Shown: positions 1-6,794, counted from the first letter of the stretch. The stretch: DNA of 8,297 nt from Planctomycetota bacterium (GCA_020425885.1 JAGQRA010000252.1:1-8297), one strand, 5' to 3'. Numbers and translations are program-made. Notes: generated by a model from the sequence alone, not told the origin.

Positions 1-482
1 GCGAGCTTGCCGGCCCGCGACAGGCCGGCGTGCGCCGGGCTCGTCGACGGCATCCTGACGACCGTGGGCACGATGCCGGACGCGGCCAGCTCCGGCCGCA
101 CCAGGCGATCGAACTTCGCGAACGCGGTGCCGCCGTTGCAGAGCACGCGGTCGATCCGGCGATGGCGCGCGAAGAAGGCCGCGAAGTCGTTGACGCGGAC
201 CGAGTCGGCGACGATCGCGGAGTCGAGGCTGCCGGCGCGCTCGCAGCTCTGCAGCACGTCCCACAGCGCCACACCGTGCCGCCGCAGCTGCCGCGTCCGT
301 TCCGGGTACGGCTGCGCGTGGTCGAAGCCGAGGACCGCGCCGACGATCGGCCAGAATGCGTTCTGCGGATGCGCATAGTACTGCCCCGCCTGCAACGACC
401 GCGCGCCGGGGATGCTGCCGACGATCAGCAACCTCGCGCGCGGGCCGGCGATCGGGGCAAACGAATCGACCCGTTCCGACAT
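1..482 (-). CDS. DNA-deoxyinosine (hypoxanthine)/uracil-DNA glycosylase family protein, 3' end cut by window edge
   Basis: This encodes a cytoplasmic base-excision-repair enzyme expected to cut deaminated bases (hypoxanthine, possibly uracil) from DNA by hydrolysing the N-glycosidic bond. 160 codons are visible. The N-terminal motif GSIPGARSL (22-30) is followed by YYAHPQNAFWPI (35-46), with Asn41 in the place of the catalytic Asn of the family 6 hypoxanthine-DNA glycosylases. Then come ALWDVLQSCERAGSLDSAI (72-90), the NGG at 116-118, and the C-terminal MPSTSPAHA loop (144-152), which matches the DNA-intercalating PSTSPA-type motif of the superfamily. These proteins are usually about 160-180 residues, so only the last 10-20 residues should be missing. 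The ATG at 482-480 overlaps the stop of the upstream carboxypeptidase gene (TGATG), so translation is probably coupled. Family membership is clear from motifs; whether hypoxanthine or uracil is the main substrate cannot be told from sequence. Confidence 0.9.
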   Translation of the reverse strand, partial: MSERVDSFAPIAGPRARLLIVGSIPGARSLQAGQYYAHPQNAFWPIVGAVLGFDHAQPYPERTRQLRRHGVALWDVLQSCERAGSLDSAIVADSVRVNDFAAFFARHRRIDRVLCNGGTAFAKFDRLVRPELAASGIVPTVVRMPSTSPAHAGLSRAGKL

Positions 483-3136
483 CAGTCACCGACCGCGGTC
501 AGGATCGCGTTGAAGAGCAGCTTGAAGGTCCCGACCGGCTGACCGCGATAGGTCACATCGGCGCCATAGAGCACGATCCGTCCCTGGCCGACCCGGGCGC
601 TGACCACGGCCGCCTTGTTCCTGAGCAGCTCCTCGCCGATCGCCCACCCCGAGACCAGCGTCTCATCGGTCCGGTAACGCGCGACGACTTCGATCGACGG
701 GTCTTCGCCATCGACCTCGAGGATGGTGGCGCGACGGTGGACCATCGCCGCCATCGTGGCCGAGCAGCCGCGACCGAGCCGATGGCCGCGGTCGACCTCG
801 ATCGCCAGCAGCGAACCCGGCACGTAGAACTCGTCACGCGTGGCCAGCCGTTCGCCCTGATCCGCGGCGACATGGACGCCGACCTCGATCGGCAGGCCGA
901 AGTGCCGGATCACCTTCTCGACCTCGCCGCCGAGGGCCAGCAGCGTACCGCCCTGCTCGACGAACTCGCGCAGCGCCGGCAGCACCTTCGCCGCCGTCAA
1001 TGGCGTCGCCCGAGCCTCGAGGTTGCTCCAGTCCTCGAACGGCGGCAGGGCCTCGCGCAGCTTGACCAGGTCCGGCGGTTCGCGTCGTCGCCGGGCGGCT
1101 TCGAGGTCGCGCGACCCGGGCAGGCCGGTGTGGAACACGAGCACGTCGAAATCGGTGCGCAGCCCGCCACGCTCGATACGGTCGCCGAACACCTGGCGCA
1201 CCGGGAAGCCGAACTCCTCGAGGATCCACTGATCCCAGCCGGTCGCCATGCTGCCGCCGAAGACATCGAACAGCCCGAGGCGCGCCGGGCGCAGCTGTTC
1301 CGACACCTCACCGGCGGCGCGATCGACACCGATGACGGGCACGCCGGTCGCAGCCGCGACTTCGGCCAGCACCGCGCGCGAGGCCTCGGTGCGCGGCACG
1401 AAGTAGTGGCCCTCGGGCGACCATTCGACCCGGCAGGCCGCGGCGTGCAGGCGATTGATGGCGATCACGGTGTGGCTGTCGTGCGGCGACAGCCGGTAGC
1501 CGGCCTTCGCCTCGGGCACCTCGCCGGGCTCGAACACCTCGGTGTCGGCCACGAGCTCGAACGGCCCTTCGAGCGCATCACGACTGCGCACCACCTGCAC
1601 GTCCATCTGCATCGCCAGGGTCCAGCCGGCCGAGTCGTACGGCGGCACCGGCTTGCCATCCTCGATGTCGTCGGGGTGCCATTGCGGTTCGAACATGTCG
1701 AGCACATGCGGGCGGTAGGCCTGGGCCGCCTGCACCACGAACGAACCCTGCGGCACCGTCTCGCCGTTCACTTCGAACGGAGCGGTGGCGCGGTGCACCT
1801 CGACCCCGCAGCGCCCCAGCGCCCGAACCAGCCGGCTCGCCGCGGCCCGGTCCGGCTGGTCGCGGCGCAACACGTAGGCCCGGGGATCGCGCAACAGCGG
1901 GTCGCGAAAGGCCGAGTCGGGATCGTCGCGCTTCTCGGCGGCGTCGACCAGGGATGGCGTCGGCGTCCAGTGGTCGCGACTGCCGCGTTCGATCGAACGC
2001 GTCGCCATCGTCCAGATGCCGTGCAACAGCTCGCGGCGATGACGGGCGGCGAAGTCGAGGATGGCGAAGTTCGCGGTCTGCAGGTAGTCGATCGTCTGCC
2101 GTGCGTGCCACAGCTGGCTCGGCACCGGATCGGGGTAGTCGCCGTACGACAGCCGTCGGTTCAGCGGTTGGGTCAGCGGCGTCGGCTCGGGCCGGCCGAA
2201 CACCTCGGTCAGGATGCCGATCACGTTGTGGAAGTAGTTGGTCGTGCGCAGGCCGCCGTTCCACCAGCCCGAATAGGGCGCGCCGCTGCGGCTGATGACG
2301 CCCGGCTTGCCCTCGTGGGCGAAGCGGGCATTGATGTGGGCGGCGACGATCTCGATGCCACGCGTCACCATCGGGTCGGTGTAGTAGTTCTGCGGATCGC
2401 GGAACGGCGGCGTGAAGATGATCGTGCCGCGCGGCGCCGACTGATGGTGGTTGTAGACGATCTGCGGGCACCAGCTCCGATAGAAGACCCGGTTGACGTT
2501 CTGCGCCTCGAGCTGATTGCAGGCGTAGAAATCGCGGTTGTTGTCGTGACCGACGTAGCGCTGATAGAGCACCGGGATCGCCATGCTGCGCGTCGCGCGG
2601 TAGGCATCGGCGATCAGCTCGTAGCCGTCGGGGTTGACCGGACAGGCCAGCAGCACGACCTCGTCGAGGATGCGCCGCACCTCGTCGTCCTGGCGCGAGT
2701 TCATCTGCCAGACCAGCTCGATGATGTTCTGGCCGGCGATCGCCTCGGTGGCGTGCAGACCGGCGTCGATCCAGACGAAGGCGCGCCCCTCTTCGGCCAT
2801 CGCCCGTGCCGCACCGTCGTCGATGCCGCGTCCCTTGCTCAGCCGCTGACAGATCGTGCGCAGGCGCTCGATGTGCTGCAGGTTCTGCGGCGCGCTGATG
2901 ACCGCCATCAGCATGCGCTGGCCGTAGCTCGTCGCGCCGATGTCGACCAGCCGCATGCGATCGCTGCCGCGCTCGATGGCACGGAAGTAGCGCACCATGT
3001 CGGTGTAGTTGCAGAGCCGGAAGTCGGCGCCGACCTCATGGCCGAGGAACTCGACCGGACTCGGGACCTGGGCCAGGGCCGATCGCGACGGCCCGGCGAG
3101 AACGAGGAGAGCCGTGACGAGCGCGCGCTTCAGCAT
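482..3136 (-). CDS. Secreted M14-family zinc carboxypeptidase with C-terminal glutamine-amidotransferase-like domain
   Basis: This is an 884-aa exported metallocarboxypeptidase expected to remove C-terminal residues from peptides outside the cytoplasm. A signal peptide (MLKRALVTALLVLAG..., likely cleaved after ALA at about residue 22) precedes the M14 domain at about 35-320. Zinc ligands are H128 and E131 (GLHATE) and the histidine of NHHQ (H231 most likely, or H230). VNPDGY (167-172) and HDNNRD (197-202) supply the substrate-binding Asn/Arg, and E311 in ILTEVFG is the catalytic glutamate. A middle region leads to a class I glutamine-amidotransferase-like fold at about 610-884, starting at RLGLFDVFGG and ending with GQGRIVLYGADVTYRGQ. 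I see no nucleophile Cys there (FVEQGGTLLALGG), so it is probably non-catalytic. The length fits the large bacterial M14 subgroup of about 850-950 residues. I chose the ATG at 3136 because the signal peptide begins there; an in-frame ATG at 3214 adds 26 Arg-rich residues ahead of it. AGGA lies 8 nt upstream. Confidence 0.92.
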   Translation of the reverse strand: MLKRALVTALLVLAGPSRSALAQVPSPVEFLGHEVGADFRLCNYTDMVRYFRAIERGSDRMRLVDIGATSYGQRMLMAVISAPQNLQHIERLRTICQRLSKGRGIDDGAARAMAEEGRAFVWIDAGLHATEAIAGQNIIELVWQMNSRQDDEVRRILDEVVLLACPVNPDGYELIADAYRATRSMAIPVLYQRYVGHDNNRDFYACNQLEAQNVNRVFYRSWCPQIVYNHHQSAPRGTIIFTPPFRDPQNYYTDPMVTRGIEIVAAHINARFAHEGKPGVISRSGAPYSGWWNGGLRTTNYFHNVIGILTEVFGRPEPTPLTQPLNRRLSYGDYPDPVPSQLWHARQTIDYLQTANFAILDFAARHRRELLHGIWTMATRSIERGSRDHWTPTPSLVDAAEKRDDPDSAFRDPLLRDPRAYVLRRDQPDRAAASRLVRALGRCGVEVHRATAPFEVNGETVPQGSFVVQAAQAYRPHVLDMFEPQWHPDDIEDGKPVPPYDSAGWTLAMQMDVQVVRSRDALEGPFELVADTEVFEPGEVPEAKAGYRLSPHDSHTVIAINRLHAAACRVEWSPEGHYFVPRTEASRAVLAEVAAATGVPVIGVDRAAGEVSEQLRPARLGLFDVFGGSMATGWDQWILEEFGFPVRQVFGDRIERGGLRTDFDVLVFHTGLPGSRDLEAARRRREPPDLVKLREALPPFEDWSNLEARATPLTAAKVLPALREFVEQGGTLLALGGEVEKVIRHFGLPIEVGVHVAADQGERLATRDEFYVPGSLLAIEVDRGHRLGRGCSATMAAMVHRRATILEVDGEDPSIEVVARYRTDETLVSGWAIGEELLRNKAAVVSARVGQGRIVLYGADVTYRGQPVGTFKLLFNAILTAVGD

Positions 3137-3143
3137 GGCTCCG

Positions 3144-3149
3144 ATCCTA
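3144..3149 (-). promoter_or_regulatory. Candidate -10 element (TAGGAT) or Shine-Dalgarno for the M14 gene
   Basis: On the minus strand TAGGAT ends 7 nt before the ATG at 3136. It matches TATAAT at four of six positions and would put transcription start at or next to the ATG. The same bases contain AGGA at a normal ribosome-binding distance (8 nt), so the site may be a Shine-Dalgarno sequence instead. No -35 hexamer is evident. Confidence 0.3.
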
Positions 3150-3205
3150 CGAACCGATCGGGCCCGACGCGCAGGTGACGCAGGCAAACCTCGAGCAGAC
3201 CCCTG

Positions 3206-3211
3206 TAGAGT
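3206..3211 (+). promoter_or_regulatory. Candidate -10 element (TAGAGT) for the zinc metallopeptidase gene
   Basis: TAGAGT, preceded by TG as TGTAGAGT, ends 7 nt before the ATG at 3219 and matches TATAAT at four of six positions. There is no Shine-Dalgarno sequence between it and the ATG, so a leaderless or near-leaderless mRNA is the simplest reading. No -35 box is visible at 16-18 nt spacing. Confidence 0.3.
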
Positions 3212-3218
3212 CACGCCG

Positions 3219-3929
3219 ATGAAGCTCCTCGCCGCAATCGTCGCCTGTCTGGTCGGTCACGCCGGCCTCGTCGCCCAGGACACCGATCCCGGCCAGGCCG
3301 ACGACACCTTCGTCACCAAGGAGCTCTGCGGCTTCGAGGTCAGGCTCGTCAACGGCTTCGGCGGTCACGCGCTGCACGACGAGGTCATGCGGCTGCTCGA
3401 GGATCAGCTCTATCGGATCACTCGCGTCGCCCCAGAGCCCGCCCTCGGCAAGCTGCGCAAGGTGCCGATCTGGATCGGCCACGAGGACCCGCGCCACGCC
3501 GCGAAGTGCATGTTCTATCACCCGAACCCGCGCTGGCTCGCGGACAACGACTACCCGACCCGGCTGGCCGGAGGGGTCGAGGTGGCCAACGCCCGCAACT
3601 TCCTGCGCTGGACGCTCGACCAGCCGTGGATGGTGCTGCACGAGCTGGCCCACGCCTATCACCATCAGGTGCTCGGCTACGGCAACGCCGATATCCGCGC
3701 CGCCTTCGGCGCAGCCAAGAAGGAAGGTCTCTACCAGAAGGTGCTGCGCATCGGCGGGACCGAGGAGAAGCACTACGCGTTGACCAACGAGCAGGAGTAC
3801 TTCGCCGAGGCGACCGAGGCCTACTTCGGCACCAACGACTTCTATCCGTTCGTGCGCAGCGAACTGCGTCGCTACGACCCGCGCTGTCACGCGATGCTCG
3901 AGAAGGTCTGGGGCAAGCGCCGGCAGTGA
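3219..3929 (+). CDS. Secreted HExxH zinc metallopeptidase (gluzincin-like)
   Basis: This 236-aa protein is probably an extracytoplasmic zinc endopeptidase. A short signal peptide (MKLLAAIVACLVGHAGLVAQ, cleavage near 19-20) is followed by a region with no recognised domain. The active site is HELAHAYHHQ (141-150), with H141 and H145 as zinc ligands and E142 as general base. Downstream NEQEYFAEATEAYFG (190-204) offers E193 as the likely third ligand, E197 as an alternative. The E-[FY]-F-A-E pattern resembles the lethal-factor-type (ATLF-like) gluzincins, and similar small proteins are often annotated simply as metallopeptidase; that family name is my inference. The ATG at 3219 was chosen because it begins the signal peptide; the frame stays open further upstream but has no secretion-like start. 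It diverges from the carboxypeptidase and converges with the next gene with 16 bp between the stops. Substrate is unknown. Confidence 0.87.
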   Translation: MKLLAAIVACLVGHAGLVAQDTDPGQADDTFVTKELCGFEVRLVNGFGGHALHDEVMRLLEDQLYRITRVAPEPALGKLRKVPIWIGHEDPRHAAKCMFYHPNPRWLADNDYPTRLAGGVEVANARNFLRWTLDQPWMVLHELAHAYHHQVLGYGNADIRAAFGAAKKEGLYQKVLRIGGTEEKHYALTNEQEYFAEATEAYFGTNDFYPFVRSELRRYDPRCHAMLEKVWGKRRQ

Positions 3930-3931
3930 TG

Positions 3932-3943
3932 GGCCGCGCGGCC
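3932..3943. other. 12-bp palindrome in the gap between convergent genes
   Basis: GGCCGCGCGGCC is a perfect palindrome inside the 16-bp space between two convergent stop codons. It could fold as a 4-bp stem with a 4-nt loop on either transcript. There is no T-run on either side, so it is not a standard intrinsic terminator, and a short GC palindrome is common by chance in such G+C-rich DNA. Confidence 0.25.
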
Positions 3944-3945
3944 GT

Positions 3946-4866
3946 TCACGGACAGACGATCGCCAGCCCGGCGCTCGTCGTCACCTGCGCCGCCGCGACC
4001 TCAAGGCCGACGACCTGCGCCGTGAACGACACCGCGCCGCTGCCGCCAGGCAGCGCGATCGTCCAGCGCGCGGCTCGTCGATCGACGTTCTGCCACAGCA
4101 GAACGACCGGCGTCAGCAGCAGCGAGCAGCCCGGCGCGACCGGCAGCGGCACGGCCGACCGATCGAAGCCGAGGGCGGCGATTGCGAGGTCGGTGTCGGT
4201 CGGCCAACGCGCGACGAGATCGACGGCGCCGTACAGGTTCGCCACCGCATCGAGCGCCACGGCGCCACAGCCCGACCCGAATGGCGAGGTCTGCGCCGGC
4301 GTCGCCTCGAAGCGGATCGACAGCGTCCCGGCGACGGTGCCGTGATACGAGAGGCGCGAACCCCAAGGCCCCTGGATCACGCCGGCGCTCGCGGCCGTTG
4401 TCAGTCGGACCGAGGCGATGGTCAGTCCGGCCGGCAGCGTGAACGGGATCACCGCCGAGCCCGTCGCTTCGTTCGTGCCGTCATCGCCGAGGTCGAAGGC
4501 GAACACGGCGGTCCCGGTGCCGGTCGCGGTCGGTGTCCACGAGATCACGAACTGCCCATCGATCGGTCGCAGGGCGTAGAACTCGTGCCGCGTCGTGCTG
4601 TCGATCGCGGCCTGCGTCGCGGAAAGCGCATCGCAGGTGTAGGCGAAGCCGAGGCTCACGGCCGTCGAGTCGGCCCGTTGGCCGTAGTCGAGCACCACCG
4701 TGCCGGCATTCTCGGTGGCCACCAGATGCAGGCCTGACGAGAGGTCCGTGCCCGGACCCCGCACGACGCTGATGGCACCGGCCGCGACGACGATGCCGGC
4801 CGAGGACGCCAGGGTCGCGGCCTGCGCCGTTGCGGTAGCCGCGCCGGCGAGGGCGGCAAGGAGCAT
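3946..4866 (-). CDS. Secreted protein of unknown function with the same C-terminal domain as its neighbour
   Basis: I do not recognise a named family. From the ATG at 4866 the protein is 306 aa and begins MLLAALAGAATATAQA, a signal-peptide core without the usual positive residues. Starting at CTG 4884 adds (M)KNHAI in front, gives a complete signal peptide, and sits 4 nt after GGAGG, so CTG may be the true start. The middle (about 20-190) is rich in Gly, Ala, Thr and Ser and looks like beta-sandwich material. From about 194 (SPFGSGCG) to the end it parallels the last 135 residues of the upstream 322-aa protein: GSGC (C200), a PLP-containing stretch, APGC (C247), a run ending in a Q-containing strand, and a final Cys (C305). 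It is the last gene of the sigma-secreted-secreted run. Role may be at the cell surface or outside; no catalytic motif is visible. Confidence 0.82.
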   Translation of the reverse strand: MLLAALAGAATATAQAATLASSAGIVVAAGAISVVRGPGTDLSSGLHLVATENAGTVVLDYGQRADSTAVSLGFAYTCDALSATQAAIDSTTRHEFYALRPIDGQFVISWTPTATGTGTAVFAFDLGDDGTNEATGSAVIPFTLPAGLTIASVRLTTAASAGVIQGPWGSRLSYHGTVAGTLSIRFEATPAQTSPFGSGCGAVALDAVANLYGAVDLVARWPTDTDLAIAALGFDRSAVPLPVAPGCSLLLTPVVLLWQNVDRRAARWTIALPGGSGAVSFTAQVVGLEVAAAQVTTSAGLAIVCP

Positions 4867-4888
4867 GATGGCATGGTTCTTCAGGGGG

Positions 4889-4893
4889 CCTCC
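4889..4893 (-). promoter_or_regulatory. Shine-Dalgarno GGAGG that favours a CTG start at 4884
   Basis: On the minus strand GGAGG lies 4 nt before an in-frame CTG (4884-4882) but 22 nt before the first in-frame ATG (4866), too far for that start. The ATG at 4874 is in another frame and leads only to a 72-codon shadow. The CTG start adds Lys and Asn before the hydrophobic core, as a signal peptide needs. Confidence 0.5.
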
Positions 4894-4974
4894 GCAGAAG
4901 CCTACCCCACCACGTTGAGGTGGCCGCGCCTCGTCGGGGCAGCCTCTCGGAGCGGGACCGGACGATCCCGGAGA

Positions 4975-5943
4975 TCAGGTCCCGAGGACGCAGAGCAGCG
5001 GGTTACTCACGGCAACACCCGCCGCATTGGCCGCCGGGTCGAGAACCACGCCCTGAGCGTGCAACACCGCGCCGATCAGTGCAGGTTGGTTCGGAATCGT
5101 GAGGTTCGTCGAGACCGTGCCGGCAACCGCGCCCGTGGTCACGGTCGACTCGAGGGCCGCCTGCAGGATGCAGCCCGGTGCGCCGAGGGCAGCGCCGTCG
5201 AATGGCAGCGTGAGTCCACCCCAGGACGTGTTCGATGCCCCGAAGCCGATGACCGCCGTGCCGGGGACGTTGTTGATGGCGGCCTGGAACGTGGTCCCGA
5301 GCACCGGGCGGCTGCCGTTGAGAGCTCCGAGGGCCGGGACGCCGAGCGAACTGCTGCAACCCTGCCCGTATGGCGTAGCCGACGCCTGCGTCAACCCGAA
5401 CACGGCGAGTTCATCGATCTCCAGGTTGCCGCCACTCCCGGCGAGCGAGAACTCGGCCCGCATGATGCCAAGCGGGGTGATGACGCCGAGGAAACCCACG
5501 TCGCCCACAGCGTTGCAGTTCTCGGCCACGCTGATCGTGGTGCCCGCTGTCGTGGTCACCGTCAACGTGATCGTGCTGACGAACGGGTTGCCGTCGTAGT
5601 CGTCGAAGACCTGAGCACCGATGCCGTACACCGGCCGGGAGAACGGCATCACGAGACTTCGACTGCCGTATCGCGGCGCCGGAATCAGCCCCCCGCCGGA
5701 GAACACCAACGTCCCGCAGCCGGCACGCCACCCGCCCCGAAAGATCGTCGGCACCGGTGTCGGGAACGTGATCAACCCGGAGAACAGGGATGGCACCGAG
5801 CTGCCGTTGCTGCCGTTGAAGCTCTCCTGCAGCAGCGGAGAGCCTCCCCCGGCGGCGAGGAACGCAGTGCGATTGCCAAAGGTCTGGGCCAGGATCGGAC
5901 CGGCCAGGAGAACGAGTGCGAAGAGATGGGGGGTCGTGTTCAT
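4975..5943 (-). CDS. Secreted protein with lectin-like N-terminal region and planctomycete-type C-terminal domain
   Basis: This 322-aa exported protein has unknown function. Its signal peptide is MNTTPHLFALVLLAGPILAQ, with cleavage near LA|Q. Residues 21-185 have the look of a beta-sandwich surface protein of the kind seen in PEP-CTERM or lectin-like secreted proteins: FGNRTAFLAA, ESF (40-42), YGIGAQVFDDYDG (106-118), GFLGVI (150-155) and a closing EIDELAVFG (175-183). I see no C-terminal membrane anchor or sorting tail. From about 190 the TPYGQGC...LGVPALGAL start, GFGASNTSWGG (233-243), LP, GAPGC (254-258), and LDPAANAAGVAVSN (301-314) to the end form a domain I associate with many planctomycete secreted proteins. 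Its neighbour at 3946 carries a diverged copy. The start 31 nt below the sigma-factor stop suggests co-transcription. No Shine-Dalgarno sequence lies at normal distance; a hairpin occupies the leader. Confidence 0.87.
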   Translation of the reverse strand: MNTTPHLFALVLLAGPILAQTFGNRTAFLAAGGGSPLLQESFNGSNGSSVPSLFSGLITFPTPVPTIFRGGWRAGCGTLVFSGGGLIPAPRYGSRSLVMPFSRPVYGIGAQVFDDYDGNPFVSTITLTVTTTAGTTISVAENCNAVGDVGFLGVITPLGIMRAEFSLAGSGGNLEIDELAVFGLTQASATPYGQGCSSSLGVPALGALNGSRPVLGTTFQAAINNVPGTAVIGFGASNTSWGGLTLPFDGAALGAPGCILQAALESTVTTGAVAGTVSTNLTIPNQPALIGAVLHAQGVVLDPAANAAGVAVSNPLLCVLGT

Positions 5944-5946
5944 GAT

Positions 5947-5976
5947 TGACTGGCGGAGCCTGGGGCTCCGAGGTCA
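5947..5976 (-). other. Hairpin spanning the sigma-factor stop and the leader of the next gene
   Basis: Inner arms CGGAGCC (5954-5960) and GGCTCCG (5964-5970) are perfectly complementary around a 3-nt loop. Outer arms TGAC (5947-5950) and GTCA (5973-5976) also pair, separated from the inner stem by a small internal loop (3 and 2 nt). In the minus-strand transcript the structure begins with the stop codon of the sigma gene and ends 3 nt before the AUG at 5943. No U-run follows, so it is a poor intrinsic terminator. A GGAG is buried in the stem, 22 nt from the AUG. A role in processing or in translational control is inference. Confidence 0.5.
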
Positions 5977-6717
5977 GCGATGAGATGCGTCGCCATCACC
6001 ACGACGGCCGCAGCCGCCAGGTGGGGACACGTCGTGCCCCGGATCGGTGTGCTCCGGCGCGGCCTTGAACATGGCCGCGAGCCGCTGCAGTGCGCGGGCG
6101 TGACGCTTCTTCGCCGCCTCCCGGCCGATCTCGATCCGCGCGGCGAAGTTGGCGAGGCTCATGCCGTCGAGGTAGACCGCCTCGATCACCTCACGGTCCT
6201 TGGCGGCCATCGCCGCGAGATGCCGCCGCAGCAGTGTCCGATCCTCGGTGCGAACGACCTTGTCCTCGACGGTGGAGCCATCGTCTGCCATGTCCACCAC
6301 GATCTCGGCCAATGGCACCTCGCGGTGGCGGTCGCGTTTGGCCGCCCGAGCGCCGCGGATCACGTCGAGCATCGCATGGCCGACGATGCGCCTCAGCCAG
6401 GCGGCCAGCTGCGCGCGTTGTTCGCCGGCGAAGTCCGCGCGGTGCTGGAACGCCCGACGCAGCACCGTCGACTTGAGATCCTCGCGACCGAAGGCCGGAT
6501 CGCGTCCCCGCCACTGCCCGGCGATGAGCGCCTCGAGCCAGGGGGACAGGCGATCGCACAGCTCGCCGAAGGACTCGGCATCGCCGCCTCGGGCCTGACG
6601 GATCAGGTCGCCGGTCGAAGCCAGATCCAACTCACGCACGATGCCGTCGAGGATCGCATCCGATGGACCGGCGTCAGGCGATTCGGCGGCTGGGAGTTCT
6701 TCGTCGCGAGGGAGCAT
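5974..6717 (-). CDS. ECF-type RNA polymerase sigma factor (planctomycete-like)
   Basis: This 247-aa protein is expected to guide RNA polymerase to a specific promoter set. Sigma region 2 spans about 35-125: DLIRQARGGDAESFGEL (37-53), EDLKSTVLRRAFQHRADF (79-96) in the DxxQxxFLRA-like position, and AWLRRIVGHAMLDVIR (106-121), the WLRRI...LR pattern typical of planctomycete ECF-type sigma factors. Region 4 is at about 158-216, with a helix-turn-helix around EVIEAVYLDGMSLANFAARIEIG (positions 176-198) followed by KKRHARALQRLA. An acidic 34-residue N-terminal extension and a 30-residue Gly/Asp-rich tail flank these. The ATG at 6717 was chosen; an upstream in-frame ATG at 6894 would run into the kinase gene. 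No Shine-Dalgarno sequence is visible. No anti-sigma gene is adjacent; instead a Ser/Thr kinase diverges from it, and two secreted-protein genes follow on the same strand. Confidence 0.9.
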   Translation of the reverse strand: MLPRDEELPAAESPDAGPSDAILDGIVRELDLASTGDLIRQARGGDAESFGELCDRLSPWLEALIAGQWRGRDPAFGREDLKSTVLRRAFQHRADFAGEQRAQLAAWLRRIVGHAMLDVIRGARAAKRDRHREVPLAEIVVDMADDGSTVEDKVVRTEDRTLLRRHLAAMAAKDREVIEAVYLDGMSLANFAARIEIGREAAKKRHARALQRLAAMFKAAPEHTDPGHDVSPPGGCGRRGDGDASHR

Positions 6718-6794
6718 CGTGAGGTAGACGCCATGCAGGACGAGTTGGGGACTCCGAACCTGTCGACCGGTGAGCCCCGCGGCAAGGCCCAGAT
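6718..6794. promoter_or_regulatory. Divergent intergenic region between sigma-factor and kinase genes
   Basis: A 77-bp gap lies between the start codons of the sigma factor (minus) and the kinase (plus) and must hold or overlap both promoters. On the kinase side there is AAGG at 6784-6787 and a TATGCT beginning at the last base of the gap. On the sigma side I see neither a Shine-Dalgarno sequence nor a good -10 box. A sigma factor that activates its own promoter would be expected to recognise a motif here, but none can be named from one copy. Confidence 0.45.
6784..6787 (+). promoter_or_regulatory. Possible Shine-Dalgarno (AAGG) for the kinase start at 6795
   Basis: AAGG lies 7 nt before ATG 6795 but 19 nt before the second in-frame ATG at 6807. 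It supports the earlier start, weakly, because it is only four bases long. Confidence 0.35.

Larger units (their letters stand above)
3137..3218. promoter_or_regulatory. Divergent intergenic region between two secreted peptidase genes
   Basis: This 82-bp gap separates the start codons of the M14 carboxypeptidase (minus) and the small zinc metallopeptidase (plus), so promoters for both must lie here or inside the opposite gene. Each start has an A/T-containing -10-like hexamer 7 nt upstream (listed separately). No convincing -35 element and no clear operator palindrome are visible. Confidence 0.5.

Noticed and set aside
356..3178. A 940-codon open frame on the plus strand across the whole carboxypeptidase gene
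   Set aside because: It is rich in His, Arg, Asp and Val without domains or motifs, the usual product of reading the antisense of a G+C-rich gene. The minus-strand frame has a signal peptide and all M14 catalytic residues.
3240..3248. IVAC (residues 7-10 of the metallopeptidase) as a lipobox
   Set aside because: It fits the lipobox consensus, but a Cys at position 10 leaves too short a hydrophobic stretch for a lipoprotein signal peptide; ordinary cleavage near residue 19-20 fits better.
3147..3890. A 247-codon minus-strand open frame opposite the zinc metallopeptidase
   Set aside because: It lacks motifs and a plausible start context, and would overlap the divergent promoter region and the HExxH gene completely.
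4945..4974. Possible terminator hairpin after the 322-aa gene (CGGGA 4953-4957 with TCCCG 4966-4970, plus TCTC/GAGA outer arms)
   Set aside because: The 5-bp core has an 8-nt loop, the outer arms need a 4-nt bulge, and no T-run follows; this is within chance for such composition.
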